The translations under genes were made by a program, and so were the position numbers. A stretch of DNA of 64,000 bases from Candidatus Fimadaptatus faecigallinarum (lineage in GTDB: Bacteria; Bacillota; Clostridia; Christensenellales; Aristaeellaceae), in NCBI GenBank assembly GCA_018714445.1, contig DVNK01000051.1, positions 17,469 to 81,468 on the forward strand, read 5' to 3'. Positions 1 through 7,928 of this stretch are shown one piece after another (position 1 is the first letter of the stretch; each line of letters begins with the position of its first letter). Under the pieces are notes generated by a model. It worked only from the letters and a program-made list of their open reading frames with translations, was not told where the DNA came from and made no database searches.

Positions 1-505
1 ACAGCGGACATACATCCGTCGAATAGATGTCGGCGACCTCCAGCCGCGTCGGGTCGAACTTGTTTCCGGTACCCATGCAGCTTATAAGCGGCACATCCAT
101 GCCGATGCACAACTCGGCCAACGCAAGCTTGGCTGCTACCATGTCGACCGCATCTATAACGTAGTCCACATCCGTGCCAAACGGCGCCGCATCCCCGGGC
201 ATGAACATGCGCGCCAACGCATCTACGCGCATTTCAGGATTGATGTCCAACATGCGCCGGCGCGCCGCTTCGACCTTATACTCGCCCAATGTCGAATGCA
301 GCGCAACGATCTGACGGTTTATGTTGCTCATGGCGACGCGGTCGCCGTCGATAAGCGTCACATGTCCTACGCCGCTGCGAGCCAGCGTCTCGGCGGTAAA
401 TCCGCCCACGCCCCCTACGCCAAACAGCACTACATGCGCCTGCGCGAGCCGGCTCAGCGCATCTGAGCCTATCAGCATGTTCAACCTGTCAAATTCGCCC
501 GCCAT
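1..505 (-). CDS. tcdA: ThiF/MoeB-family E1-like enzyme, probable tRNA threonylcarbamoyladenosine dehydratase (3' part cut by window edge)
   Basis: Translation of the reverse strand gives an N-terminal Rossmann segment with the glycine-rich ATP-binding motif GVGGVGGF followed by TLARSGVGH, then the DGDRVAMSNINRQ region. Further on, an MGTGNKFDPTRLEVADIYSTDVCPL-like stretch is characteristic of the TcdA (YgdL/CsdL) branch of the MoeB/ThiF superfamily. TcdA cyclises t6A37 to ct6A in ANN-decoding tRNAs using ATP. About 168 residues are visible and the C-terminus lies outside the window. The start codon overlaps the stop of the AlaX-like gene (TGATG), so the two are translationally coupled. A HesA/MoeB paralogue is the main alternative. 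Confidence 0.82.
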   Translation of the reverse strand, partial: MAGEFDRLNMLIGSDALSRLAQAHVVLFGVGGVGGFTAETLARSGVGHVTLIDGDRVAMSNINRQIVALHSTLGEYKVEAARRRMLDINPEMRVDALARMFMPGDAAPFGTDVDYVIDAVDMVAAKLALAELCIGMDVPLISCMGTGNKFDPTRLEVADIYSTDVCPL

Positions 506-1704
506 CACTGCCCTCCGAGCTTCGAATACTCCGATAGTATCGCCGCTGCATCCAGCTGCGCCGGCGCGCCGCCCTGCGCAAAGTTGGGCCTGCCGCCGCC
601 GCGTCCGCCGTATTCGCTCAGCGCTGCGCGCATAAACCTGCCCATGTCGCCCTGCACATCGTCTGCACGCGCAAATACGGCAATGTCGCCCGCTGAATCC
701 GCCGAACCTGCCATCAGCAACGCAACTGTACCCGGCTGCTCTATCAGTTCCGACGCCGCGCGTATCAGCGCCTCGCGCCCAGCCTTATCGAATCTATGCG
801 CCACAACGCGCACGCCCTGCACATCCTGCGCCGAGTTCAACAGCTCCGGCAGCTCGCGCATAAGCTCAGCCTGACGCAGCACGGCTACCTCATGGCCGCG
901 TTCGCGAGCCTCATCCAGCACGCGCTGAGTCGCCTCAACCAGATCCTCATGCGTCGCACTCAGCAGCAACCCGGCATCGCGACATGCCAGCGCCTCGTCA
1001 TGCAACCGCTGATACGCCCGTGAGCCGCACAGGAACGAAAACCGCGTCTTGCCGCGCGCCGGATGCGCTCCCAGCACCGCGATCAACCCGATCTGACCGC
1101 TGGACGTGGGATGTGTTCCACAGCACGCTACGCATTCAAAATCGCCGGTCATGACTATGCGTATGTTCTCGCTGACCGTTGGCCGCTTGCGCAGCGGCAA
1201 AGTAGCAAGCTCCTCATCGCTGGGAAACCACTGTCTTACCGGCAGGTCGCGCCAGATCAGCTCATTTACATCCTGCTCAAGCTGATTGAGCTGCTCTCTT
1301 GAGGGAGCCTGCTTCAGGTCAGTGTCTATCGTGCACTCCTGAGCGCCTATGTGCAATCCATACGTATAGCCGCCAAACCGCTTGTATATCGCCCAGCTGA
1401 GCAGATGCTGACCGCCATGCTGCTGCATGTTCGAAAACCTGCGCGCCCAGTCTATCGCGCCATGCACTGTACCGGACAACGGCGCGTCGACTATATGGCA
1501 GATGTCTTCACCCTCCTCCTGTACGTCCAGCACCTGTGCGCCGCCCAGCGTACCCAGGTCGCATGGTTGCCCACCTGCCTCGGCATAGAATGCCGTGCGA
1601 TCCAGCACTACGGCGTATCTGCCGTCATCAAGCGCCTTACAGCTGAGCACCTGCGCGTCAAATTCACGGATGGTCACGTCGTCATGGAACAATTTATGCG
1701 TCAT
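505..1704 (-). CDS. AlaX-like alanyl-tRNA editing protein with DHHA1 domain
   Basis: A 399-residue protein resembling the editing half of alanyl-tRNA synthetase. The N-terminal tRNA_SAD-type part has the zinc ligands HGGQH (about residues 96-100) and CCGTH (about 194-198). The C-terminal DHHA1 domain carries the glycine-rich GGRGGGRPNFAQGG motif near residue 370. Proteins of this long AlaX type hydrolyse Ser- or Gly-mischarged tRNA-Ala in trans in the cytoplasm. The ATG has an AAGGAGAG ribosome binding site. It overlaps the next gene (tcdA) by one base, and the window has two further tRNA-editing domains just beyond, so this end of the window is rich in tRNA-quality functions. Confidence 0.88.
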   Translation of the reverse strand: MTHKLFHDDVTIREFDAQVLSCKALDDGRYAVVLDRTAFYAEAGGQPCDLGTLGGAQVLDVQEEGEDICHIVDAPLSGTVHGAIDWARRFSNMQQHGGQHLLSWAIYKRFGGYTYGLHIGAQECTIDTDLKQAPSREQLNQLEQDVNELIWRDLPVRQWFPSDEELATLPLRKRPTVSENIRIVMTGDFECVACCGTHPTSSGQIGLIAVLGAHPARGKTRFSFLCGSRAYQRLHDEALACRDAGLLLSATHEDLVEATQRVLDEARERGHEVAVLRQAELMRELPELLNSAQDVQGVRVVAHRFDKAGREALIRAASELIEQPGTVALLMAGSADSAGDIAVFARADDVQGDMGRFMRAALSEYGGRGGGRPNFAQGGAPAQLDAAAILSEYSKLGGQ

Positions 1705-1799
1705 TATATTGCTCTCCTTGTGCGGTTATTTGCATTGTGTTTTGATATCGTGGTTCGCGGCAGTGCACAGACCGCATTCCATGCTCGAATGCCTCCGGT

Positions 1800-3830
1800 C
1801 TAGCCTTCATTGCCTGTCGGAAGCAGCTCGCCATCCAACCTGTGCACCAGCTTGGATATGTACTCGCGCGCCTGGCTTGCCAGAAGCATCTGCTGTTCAG
1901 GCGTAGGCACGCTGTCGCCCATCAGTCCTACAAACTGGCTGACCTTCAACCCCAGCGCCAGCTGCATCTCCTGATCCGAACCGCGCGGACTGACCAAATA
2001 GTAGCAAAGCAGCGAATCGCGCTGACCTATGCGGTGAGCACGGTCTTCAGCCTGCGAATGAACCGCCGGCGACCAGTCAAGCTCGCCAAACACTACACAT
2101 GTAGCCTTTTGAAGGTTCAATCCGCTCGCTGAACGCAGCGATATACAGCAAAGCGCAGTCTCTCCGTCCATGAATGCCCTGACCGCCGCATCCTTTTCGG
2201 ATTCGCTCTCGCGGCCGGTTATGAACACCGGGTGCGCGCGCTTTAATTCGCGCCGGTATATGTCCATCACCGCATGATGATGCGCAAACAACAACACCCG
2301 CTCGCCCGCCTCCAGCAGAGCGCGCACACATGCGCACACATACGGCGCCTTGGCTATGCCGGTTGCCTGGCGCTCGGTCTGCGATATCGCATCCTCGATT
2401 ATCGCGCGACGCGATGCGTCCGTCTCACCACGCAGCGTGCGCAGTGCGTCGACAACTGGGCGCATGTATTCACGGTATGCCTCGTCGTCCCAGTCGATCG
2501 ACTGCACCAGCCGGCGCTTGGGCGGCAGCTCGGGCAGCACCTCCCGCTTGGTGCGCCTGAGCATCAGTCCCTCGCGCTTGAGATGCTCGCCCAGTTCCTC
2601 GGGCCGCGCGACTATGTCGCTGCCATAGCCGCAGCACCACTCGCGCGTGAAGCTCTCCCAATCGCCCAGGAAGTGGTAATCTATGACGTTTATCACATTC
2701 CATATCTCGCCGCCGCGATTGTATATCGGCGTGCCCGACAGGCCTATCACTGTCTCGCAGTCGCCGGCCAGCAGCGTCGCCGCCGAATACTTTTCAGTGC
2801 CCGCGCGCCTCAGTTCCTGAACCTCATCAAACACCACGGCGCGAAAGTTCTGGCGCGGCAGCACCTTTTTCCAACCCCGCAGCAGCAGGTAGTGGATTAT
2901 GTACACGTCGGCCTCAGGCAACTCATACGGCGTGAGCCCGCGCACGATGTGCACGCGCGTGCCGCCCGGCAAATCCACAAACCGCGCGATCTCGCGCTCC
3001 CAGTTGCGCACCAGATGCGGCGGCGCAACGACTATCGCCGGAAATGCTCCGCGCGCACACAGCAGCGCCAACGCCTGCACCGTCTTGCCCAGGCCCATTT
3101 CGTCCGCCAGCAGCGCGCGCGGATTGTCCATCAGAAAGCCCAGCCCCAATTGCTGAAACGGCATCAGCTCGCCCGTGAATGTGGCCGGCGGCCGCACACG
3201 CGATGGGTTGGCGCGCGCCCGCTCGCGCCGCGCAGCATACTCGCGTGCCGAGGCTATTGCTTTTTGCCAGCGCGCGCGGTCGCGTTCAGCCACCTCCAGC
3301 GGATAACGCAACATAAGCCAGTTCAGTTCGCCTATGATCCGCGCATGCGCCGCAAACCGAGCCACGCCGCGTCCACGTCCATCGCACCCCGGAAACAATC
3401 GCTTGGCCAGTTCGACCACACATGGTTCGCCGCGTATCGTCCATACCCGACTGCGGGCATTGTAACTCAACGTGCCATAGCTATGTACTCGCGCATCCGG
3501 CTCGGCCAGGTACGGCGGTAGCCAGCCAGCCTGTAAAGCCGCCGTCTGATCCGCATCGGCAGTATCCATTGCGCGCGCATCATCCATGCCCCTTCCGCAT
3601 TCGTCAAGCGCGTCCGGCGCATCTGTACCTGCCCCGCACGTTTCAGCCAAGCTCTGCGGATCGCCCGTCTCCGCGTCAGGGCTGCACTCCGCAGACTTGG
3701 GCTCAGTTGACAAGCGCTGCATAGGCTGCTCATCCGCAATGTTTTCAGCACCAGCGTCCGAGTCCTCGGCATCGCCATAGCGCTGACGTATGTACTCGTC
3801 GCGCGACGCATATATTTCCCGCGCCTGCAT
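1800..3830 (-). CDS. SNF2-family DEAD/DEAH-like helicase
   Basis: A 676-residue SNF2 ATPase. From the ATG at 3830: residues 20-100 are acidic, low-complexity; residues 105-200 are a basic region with predicted helices. The helicase core follows with motif I LADEMGLGKT (241-250), Walker B as DEVQ (335-338) instead of DEAH, motif III SGTP (365-368), and a C-terminal RecA lobe ending in the motif VI-like AEDRAHRIGQ. SNF2 proteins translocate on double-stranded DNA. The start is uncertain: an in-frame TTG at about 3863 overlaps the stop of the upstream nuclease gene, and longer versions only add sequence that shadows that gene. It forms a two-gene unit with the nuclease at 3860-4240. Similar pairs occur in phages and defence islands, but no phage genes are seen here. 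Confidence 0.85.
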   Translation of the reverse strand: MQAREIYASRDEYIRQRYGDAEDSDAGAENIADEQPMQRLSTEPKSAECSPDAETGDPQSLAETCGAGTDAPDALDECGRGMDDARAMDTADADQTAALQAGWLPPYLAEPDARVHSYGTLSYNARSRVWTIRGEPCVVELAKRLFPGCDGRGRGVARFAAHARIIGELNWLMLRYPLEVAERDRARWQKAIASAREYAARRERARANPSRVRPPATFTGELMPFQQLGLGFLMDNPRALLADEMGLGKTVQALALLCARGAFPAIVVAPPHLVRNWEREIARFVDLPGGTRVHIVRGLTPYELPEADVYIIHYLLLRGWKKVLPRQNFRAVVFDEVQELRRAGTEKYSAATLLAGDCETVIGLSGTPIYNRGGEIWNVINVIDYHFLGDWESFTREWCCGYGSDIVARPEELGEHLKREGLMLRRTKREVLPELPPKRRLVQSIDWDDEAYREYMRPVVDALRTLRGETDASRRAIIEDAISQTERQATGIAKAPYVCACVRALLEAGERVLLFAHHHAVMDIYRRELKRAHPVFITGRESESEKDAAVRAFMDGETALCCISLRSASGLNLQKATCVVFGELDWSPAVHSQAEDRAHRIGQRDSLLCYYLVSPRGSDQEMQLALGLKVSQFVGLMGDSVPTPEQQMLLASQAREYISKLVHRLDGELLPTGNEG

Positions 3831-3859
3831 GGCGTGCTTGAAAGATTTCGACCTGCGCC

Positions 3860-4240
3860 TCAAGGCAACGCCACCCCCCACAGCCTGGCCAGCGCTACAC
3901 ACCGTACCGGTACCCCGCCTATCGCGCGCGGCAACCGCAGGTCGCCCGGTGCGACTACGATCAGCGCTCCTACTGCTCCACTTAACGCATATCTGCGCAG
4001 CTGGCTGAGCACTGCCGCGCGCGCAGGCTTGCCTTTCTTCACCTCTATGCCCACGCCGCCGCACATAAAGTCAATGCGCCTGCCCGGACCCAGCCTCACC
4101 TCATGCGCTACGGGCAGTTCTGCCTGCTCAAGCGCCCGCTCTACCAATTCATGCATATCATACTCACCCGGCGCAGCGGGCAGCCTTAACACGCTCAGCG
4201 CGCGCGCTATCTCCTCCACGCGCCGCATGACCTCTTCCAC
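3860..4240 (-). CDS. Small PD-(D/E)XK-like nuclease
   Basis: A 126-residue protein from a GTG start at 4240, chosen because a strong GGAGGTGA site lies six bases upstream and a TTGTCG-17-TATAAT promoter lies just before it. Residues 30-80 fit a restriction-endonuclease-like core: a helix with HELVERAL, then IDF (Asp57), the IEVKKGK strand (Glu66-x-Lys68) and a helix with Gln80. That arrangement (E...D...ExK...Q) is typical of PD-(D/E)XK nucleases. The remaining C-terminus continues as alternating hydrophobic strands. It directly precedes the SNF2 helicase and likely works with it on DNA. The family assignment rests on motif reading only. Confidence 0.6.
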   Translation of the reverse strand: MEEVMRRVEEIARALSVLRLPAAPGEYDMHELVERALEQAELPVAHEVRLGPGRRIDFMCGGVGIEVKKGKPARAAVLSQLRRYALSGAVGALIVVAPGDLRLPRAIGGVPVRCVALARLWGVALP

Positions 4241-4261
4241 CCGCTCACCTCCATCCGCACC

Positions 4262-4290
4262 ATTATAGCATGATTTGCGCCGCGCGACAA
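4262..4290 (-). promoter_or_regulatory. Promoter of the nuclease-SNF2 pair
   Basis: Read on the minus strand: -35 TTGTCG (4290-4285), 17-bp spacer, -10 TATAAT (4267-4262). It sits 22 bases before the GTG start at 4240 and is divergent from the ybaK promoter. Confidence 0.7.
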
Positions 4291-4331
4291 ACCGTATTTG
4301 ACCGGCAAGTGTGAAATCATTGCGCAGCACA

Positions 4332-4360
4332 TTGAATGTAAATAAAAACCGTGATATAAT
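4332..4360 (+). promoter_or_regulatory. Promoter of the ybaK-fusion operon
   Basis: -35 TTGAAT (4332-4337), 17-bp spacer, -10 TATAAT (4355-4360), 28 bases before the GTG start at 4388. Confidence 0.75.
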
Positions 4361-4387
4361 CGCATACGAGAAAGCGAGGTAAGCGGC

Positions 4388-4885
4388 GTGAAAGATACCA
4401 AGACTAACGCCATGCGCATACTGGAAGGCCTGCGCATAGCCTTCGACGTACACTCATACGACACATCCGACGGCGCACTGGACGGCGTAACCGCGGCGCG
4501 CAAGCTCGGCATAGATCCGGCCCGCGTATTCAAGACGCTGGTGACACAGGGCAAATCCCGCGCGCACTATGTGTTTGTGATACCGGTGGCCTGCGAACTT
4601 GACCTCAAGGCCGCCGCCGCTTGTGTGGGAGAAAAGTCAGTCGAAATGATACCGCAAAAAGAACTGCTCAAGACCACCGGCTATGTGCACGGCGGCTGCA
4701 GCCCGATAGGCATGAAAAAGCAGTTCCCCACCGCAATAGACATGTCCGCGCTGGAGCAGTCGCGCATATGCGTGTCGGCCGGGCGCGTGGGGCTTCAGGT
4801 CGACCTCGATCCGCGCGCACTCATCGCCGCCACCGGCGCGCAGACGGCTCACCTGGCGGTGGCGCGCACTGATTCGGAGGTGTAA
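4388..4885 (+). CDS. ybaK: YbaK/EbsC-family Cys-tRNA(Pro) deacylase
   Basis: A 165-residue single-domain protein of the YbaK/ProX editing family. The features seen are the RVFKTLV strand with the family's catalytic lysine near residue 50, the VIPVACELDLKAAA stretch, and the GCSPIGMKK loop near residue 116, close to the family's GxxxGxSPfG signature. YbaK frees Cys wrongly attached to tRNA-Pro. The start is GTG at 4388 behind GAGGTAAG. The next gene starts two bases after the stop and contains a second, divergent editing domain, so the operon encodes two related editing activities. Confidence 0.9.
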   Translation: MKDTKTNAMRILEGLRIAFDVHSYDTSDGALDGVTAARKLGIDPARVFKTLVTQGKSRAHYVFVIPVACELDLKAAAACVGEKSVEMIPQKELLKTTGYVHGGCSPIGMKKQFPTAIDMSALEQSRICVSAGRVGLQVDLDPRALIAATGAQTAHLAVARTDSEV

Positions 4886-4887
4886 AT

Positions 4888-6168
4888 TTGTCTGTTGAAC
4901 GAGTAAAGAAGTATCTGGAACAATTCGGCGCTCAGCAGCGCGTAATGGAGTTCGACAAGTCCAGCGCAACGGTCGAGTTGGCCGCTCAGGCAGTAGGCGC
5001 GGATGCCGCGCGCATAGCCAAGACACTGTCGTTTGAAACCGATGGCGGCTGTATGTTGCTCGTTGCCGCCGGCGACGCGCGCGTGGACAACCCCGCATTC
5101 AAGCATCGCTTTGGCCGTAAGGCGCGCATGCTTACACCTGAGCGCGCGCTGGAATTGACGGGTTATGCCGTCGGCGGCGTGTGCCCGTTCGATGTAAAGT
5201 CCGATTCGGTCGAGATATACCTGGACGAGTCGCTCCGACGCTTTGGCACGGTTTACCCCGCCTGCGGAAGTTCCAACTCGGCAATCGAGCTGACCTGCGA
5301 TGAGCTGGAGCGCTTTTCGCATGCCGATGGCTGGGTGGACGTATGCCGCGGCTGGCGCGAAACCTATCCGCGCGTGATCGATATGCATGCCCACATGTTC
5401 CCCGACGCCATAGCTCAGCGCACCATGGACAAGCTCGTGACCGTAGCCGATGGTCTGCGCCCAGTGACCGACGCAACTCACGACGGCACAGTGCGCCATA
5501 TGCGCAACTGCGCGATATCCGCGTTTGCCGCGCTCCCAATCGCGACCAAGCCCACGCAGTGCACGTCGATCAACAACTGGACCGCGTCCATGTCCGACGA
5601 CTATGTGCTGGGCTTTGGCACGGTGCACCCCGACTTTGAAAATCCGATAGCCGAGATAGAGCGCGTTAAGGCGCTGGGGTTGCACGGAATAAAGCTCCAT
5701 CCGGACTATCAGCACATCTATCCCGACGAGGAGCGCATGTTCCCGCTCTATGAAAAGATGGCCGAACTCGGGCTGCCGGTAGTGCTGCATGCGGGCTGGG
5801 ATCCGGTTTCGCCCGATCTGACCCGCTCTACTCCTGAACGGCTGCGCAGGGTGCTGGACCGCGTACCAGGGCTGACGATGATAGCCGCGCACATGGGCGG
5901 CATGAAGATGTCAGACGACGTCATTAAGTATCTGTGCGGATGCGATGTCTACTTCGACACGTCAATGAGTTATGTATACCTGACGCCTGAGCGCTTCCGC
6001 CTGCTGATCGATCAGCACGGCGTTGACCACATACTCTTTGGCAGCGACTGTCCCTGGAGCGATGCCAAGCGTCAAATCCAGATGCTGCGCGATGTGGGCA
6101 TAGAAGGCGATGCGCTGGACAAGATATTGTACCGAAACGCCGCAAAATTGCTGGGGCTTGAGGAATAA
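4888..6168 (+). CDS. Fusion of YbaK-like tRNA-editing domain and amidohydrolase_2 TIM-barrel metalloenzyme
   Basis: A 426-residue protein from a TTG start preceded by GGAGGTG. Residues 1 to about 150 are a YbaK/ProX-like editing domain (RIAKTLSFE with the conserved Lys near 44; YAVGGVCPF near 91). Residues from about 163 are a complete amidohydrolase_2 barrel: the metal motif HxH in DMHAHMFP, GIKLHPDY, the metal His in VLHAGWD, AAHMGG, and the catalytic Asp in FGSDCPW, ending after a short helix. There is no stop, no second ribosome binding site and no frame change at the junction (about 5366-5380). The amidohydrolase half resembles predicted TIM-barrel hydrolases of unknown substrate. Expression is coupled to ybaK. 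Confidence 0.88.
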   Translation: MSVERVKKYLEQFGAQQRVMEFDKSSATVELAAQAVGADAARIAKTLSFETDGGCMLLVAAGDARVDNPAFKHRFGRKARMLTPERALELTGYAVGGVCPFDVKSDSVEIYLDESLRRFGTVYPACGSSNSAIELTCDELERFSHADGWVDVCRGWRETYPRVIDMHAHMFPDAIAQRTMDKLVTVADGLRPVTDATHDGTVRHMRNCAISAFAALPIATKPTQCTSINNWTASMSDDYVLGFGTVHPDFENPIAEIERVKALGLHGIKLHPDYQHIYPDEERMFPLYEKMAELGLPVVLHAGWDPVSPDLTRSTPERLRRVLDRVPGLTMIAAHMGGMKMSDDVIKYLCGCDVYFDTSMSYVYLTPERFRLLIDQHGVDHILFGSDCPWSDAKRQIQMLRDVGIEGDALDKILYRNAAKLLGLEE

Positions 6169-6215
6169 ACCCGTAAGCCAATGCGGATAAGATAAGTTAA
6201 TATGTGATCCCCACA

Positions 6216-6247
6216 CGGGCCGCGCACAGCATCGCGCGGCCCGTTTT
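6216..6247 (+). terminator. Rho-independent terminator of the ybaK operon
   Basis: A perfect 10-bp stem CGGGCCGCGC/GCGCGGCCCG (6216-6225 and 6234-6243) with an 8-base loop, followed by TTTT. Confidence 0.85.
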
Positions 6248-6285
6248 GTACTCAGCTTTTTCAACTTTCCACTCAAAATGAGCGC

Positions 6286-6322
6286 AAAAAACGGCGCGCA
6301 ACCCAAACCGGGCTGCGCGCCG
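6286..6322 (-). terminator. Terminator of the surface protein gene
   Basis: On the minus strand a 13-bp stem (6322-6310 with 6304-6292, one G-T pair), a 5-base loop and a run of T. It lies 48 bases downstream of the stop of the gene at 6370-7809. Confidence 0.85.
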
Positions 6323-6369
6323 CAATTCCCTCTGGCGCTATCGCTTACTGCCCTTTCGGGCATTAAGGC

Positions 6370-7809
6370 TTATTGCTCGCTCTGCTTACGGCGCAGGCCC
6401 ACGACAGCCGCTACCGCAACCGCCGCCGACATCAGCATCAGCGCAATGTAGAGCTGGTTGTTGCTGTTATCGCCGGTCTTGGCCAGACCTTCGTCATCCT
6501 TATCAACGAAGGTGTTGGTCACGCGGGCAGTGGTGTCCTTGGTCAGCGTACCGCTGCAGTTGCTGTAAGTGGTGTCATAGCCGTTCTCATCGGCCTCGCG
6601 CTCGCGAACCTTATACGTCGTGCCCTCGGGCAGGTCGTATATCGTCACGCTCTCGCCACCCTTGAGGGTGATGCGATCGCCGCTCTTGATGCGGTCGCCA
6701 GTGGAGGTCTTGTAGCTGCCGTCGGCGTCAAAGGTCACGGTCATGGTGAACTTGTCGCTCTTGTCAGCGCCGTCGCCCTTGAGCACCTTGGTGATCTTCA
6801 GATCATAGTAGTTGCTGGGCTTCTCGGTCGGCTCGGGAGCATCGCCCGATACGAAGGTGTTGACGTAAGCCACAGTGGTGCGCGCGCCGCTCAGCACATC
6901 AAAGGATGCAACAGTGCTCGGCACCCACTCGCCGCCGTTGACCTGGTTCTTGGTGGTGCAGCCTATCGAAGTGAGCTGCTGCGACAGCGCGTAATTGGCC
7001 GCCGGCAGGCCGGCTATCACCGCGGTCTTGCCCGCAGGCACAGTGAAGCTGCCGTCCGCGCCCAACGCAACCTGCGTACCGTCTATCTCAACGGTGCCAA
7101 CCACCGGCGCACCGTTGGAAGTCAGCTTATAGGTGAAGCTGGCGTCGCCCAAGTCGGCCATGTTGCCGTCCTTGGAAACGCTGATCGCAACTTCGCCCTT
7201 TTCTACCGGGGTAGCGGTTACTTCAGGAGTCGCGGTTACTTCAGGAGTCGCGGTGACCTCAGGGGTCGCAGTGACCTCAGGAGTCGCGGTGACTTCCGGG
7301 GTCGGGGTAACCTCGGGCGTCGCGGTCACTTCAGGCGTCGCAGTCGGAGCAGCGCCATACACATTCATGAAAGCCACCTTGGTGGTGCCTTCGCCAACGC
7401 TTACCGACGCGCTGTTGCTCTCGGTCGCCGCGCCGCCGTTCACGCTGACGCTGACCTTGGCGTTCGCAGGCGCCAGTTCAGTCACAGTAAAGCTGCCAGT
7501 CACGCCGGTTATCGTCGCGCTCTGACCAGCCTTGAGTCCTATCGTCGAGCCGCTGCTTATGTTGCTGCTCGTTCCGCCGACCACACAGGTCGCCTCGAAC
7601 GCCGTAGCGCTGGTTATAGTGACCGTGTAGGTCGCGCCGGCGTCATCGCCCTGAGCGCCAACGCTTATTTCAAGCGTACCGCCGGCCTGTTGCGGGGTTC
7701 CCGCCGTATCGCCCTCGGCCAGCGCGGCCATGGGCATAAGGCATACCAACATAGCGGTAATAATGGCCAGGATCCTGGCAAACCCGGAATTATTCAGTTT
7801 ACCAAACAT
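6370..7809 (-). CDS. Sortase-anchored cell surface protein with SpaA/DUF5979-like domains
   Basis: A 479-residue secreted protein. Residues 1-31 are a signal peptide with a hydrophobic core and an ALAEG cleavage region. Two Ig-like beta domains (about 45-150 and 205-325) end in VAFMNVYG and VAYVNTF strands. Between them is a proline/threonine linker of seven TPEVT(A/P) repeats. A third domain (about 335-435; YDLKITKVLKG to RVTNTF) resembles SpaA/DUF5979 adhesin modules. The C-terminus has a sortase signal: LAKTGDNSN, a hydrophobic helix and a basic RRKQ tail. It should be linked to peptidoglycan or built into a pilus, but no sortase gene lies in the window. The ATG follows GGGAGGTAA. Confidence 0.88.
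   Translation of the reverse strand: MFGKLNNSGFARILAIITAMLVCLMPMAALAEGDTAGTPQQAGGTLEISVGAQGDDAGATYTVTITSATAFEATCVVGGTSSNISSGSTIGLKAGQSATITGVTGSFTVTELAPANAKVSVSVNGGAATESNSASVSVGEGTTKVAFMNVYGAAPTATPEVTATPEVTPTPEVTATPEVTATPEVTATPEVTATPEVTATPVEKGEVAISVSKDGNMADLGDASFTYKLTSNGAPVVGTVEIDGTQVALGADGSFTVPAGKTAVIAGLPAANYALSQQLTSIGCTTKNQVNGGEWVPSTVASFDVLSGARTTVAYVNTFVSGDAPEPTEKPSNYYDLKITKVLKGDGADKSDKFTMTVTFDADGSYKTSTGDRIKSGDRITLKGGESVTIYDLPEGTTYKVREREADENGYDTTYSNCSGTLTKDTTARVTNTFVDKDDEGLAKTGDNSNNQLYIALMLMSAAVAVAAVVGLRRKQSEQ
7208..7340 (-). repeat. 18-bp tandem repeat encoding TPEVTA units
   Basis: About seven 18-bp units inside the surface protein gene encode TPEVT(A/P). Copies differ at third positions. 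Unit length is a multiple of three, so copy-number changes would lengthen or shorten the stalk without a frameshift. Confidence 0.85.
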
Positions 7810-7928
7810 ACCATTACCTCCCAGTTAACAATTGCTTTCCTTTCCAGAGGACTACAATATTGACGGATTCAACCATACTTTTGCTCCAATTTTTCTGTTA
7901 ACTATACGTTAAGTATGGAGAGTCGTAC

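Noticed and set aside
2274..3521. Long plus-strand reading frame opposite the SNF2 gene
   Set aside because: It mirrors the helicase codons, has no ribosome binding site and shows His/Arg/Gln-rich shadow composition.
6373..7863. Long plus-strand frame opposite the surface protein with RSRGDLRGR repeats
   Set aside because: The repeats are the complement of the TPEVTA codons; no start signal.
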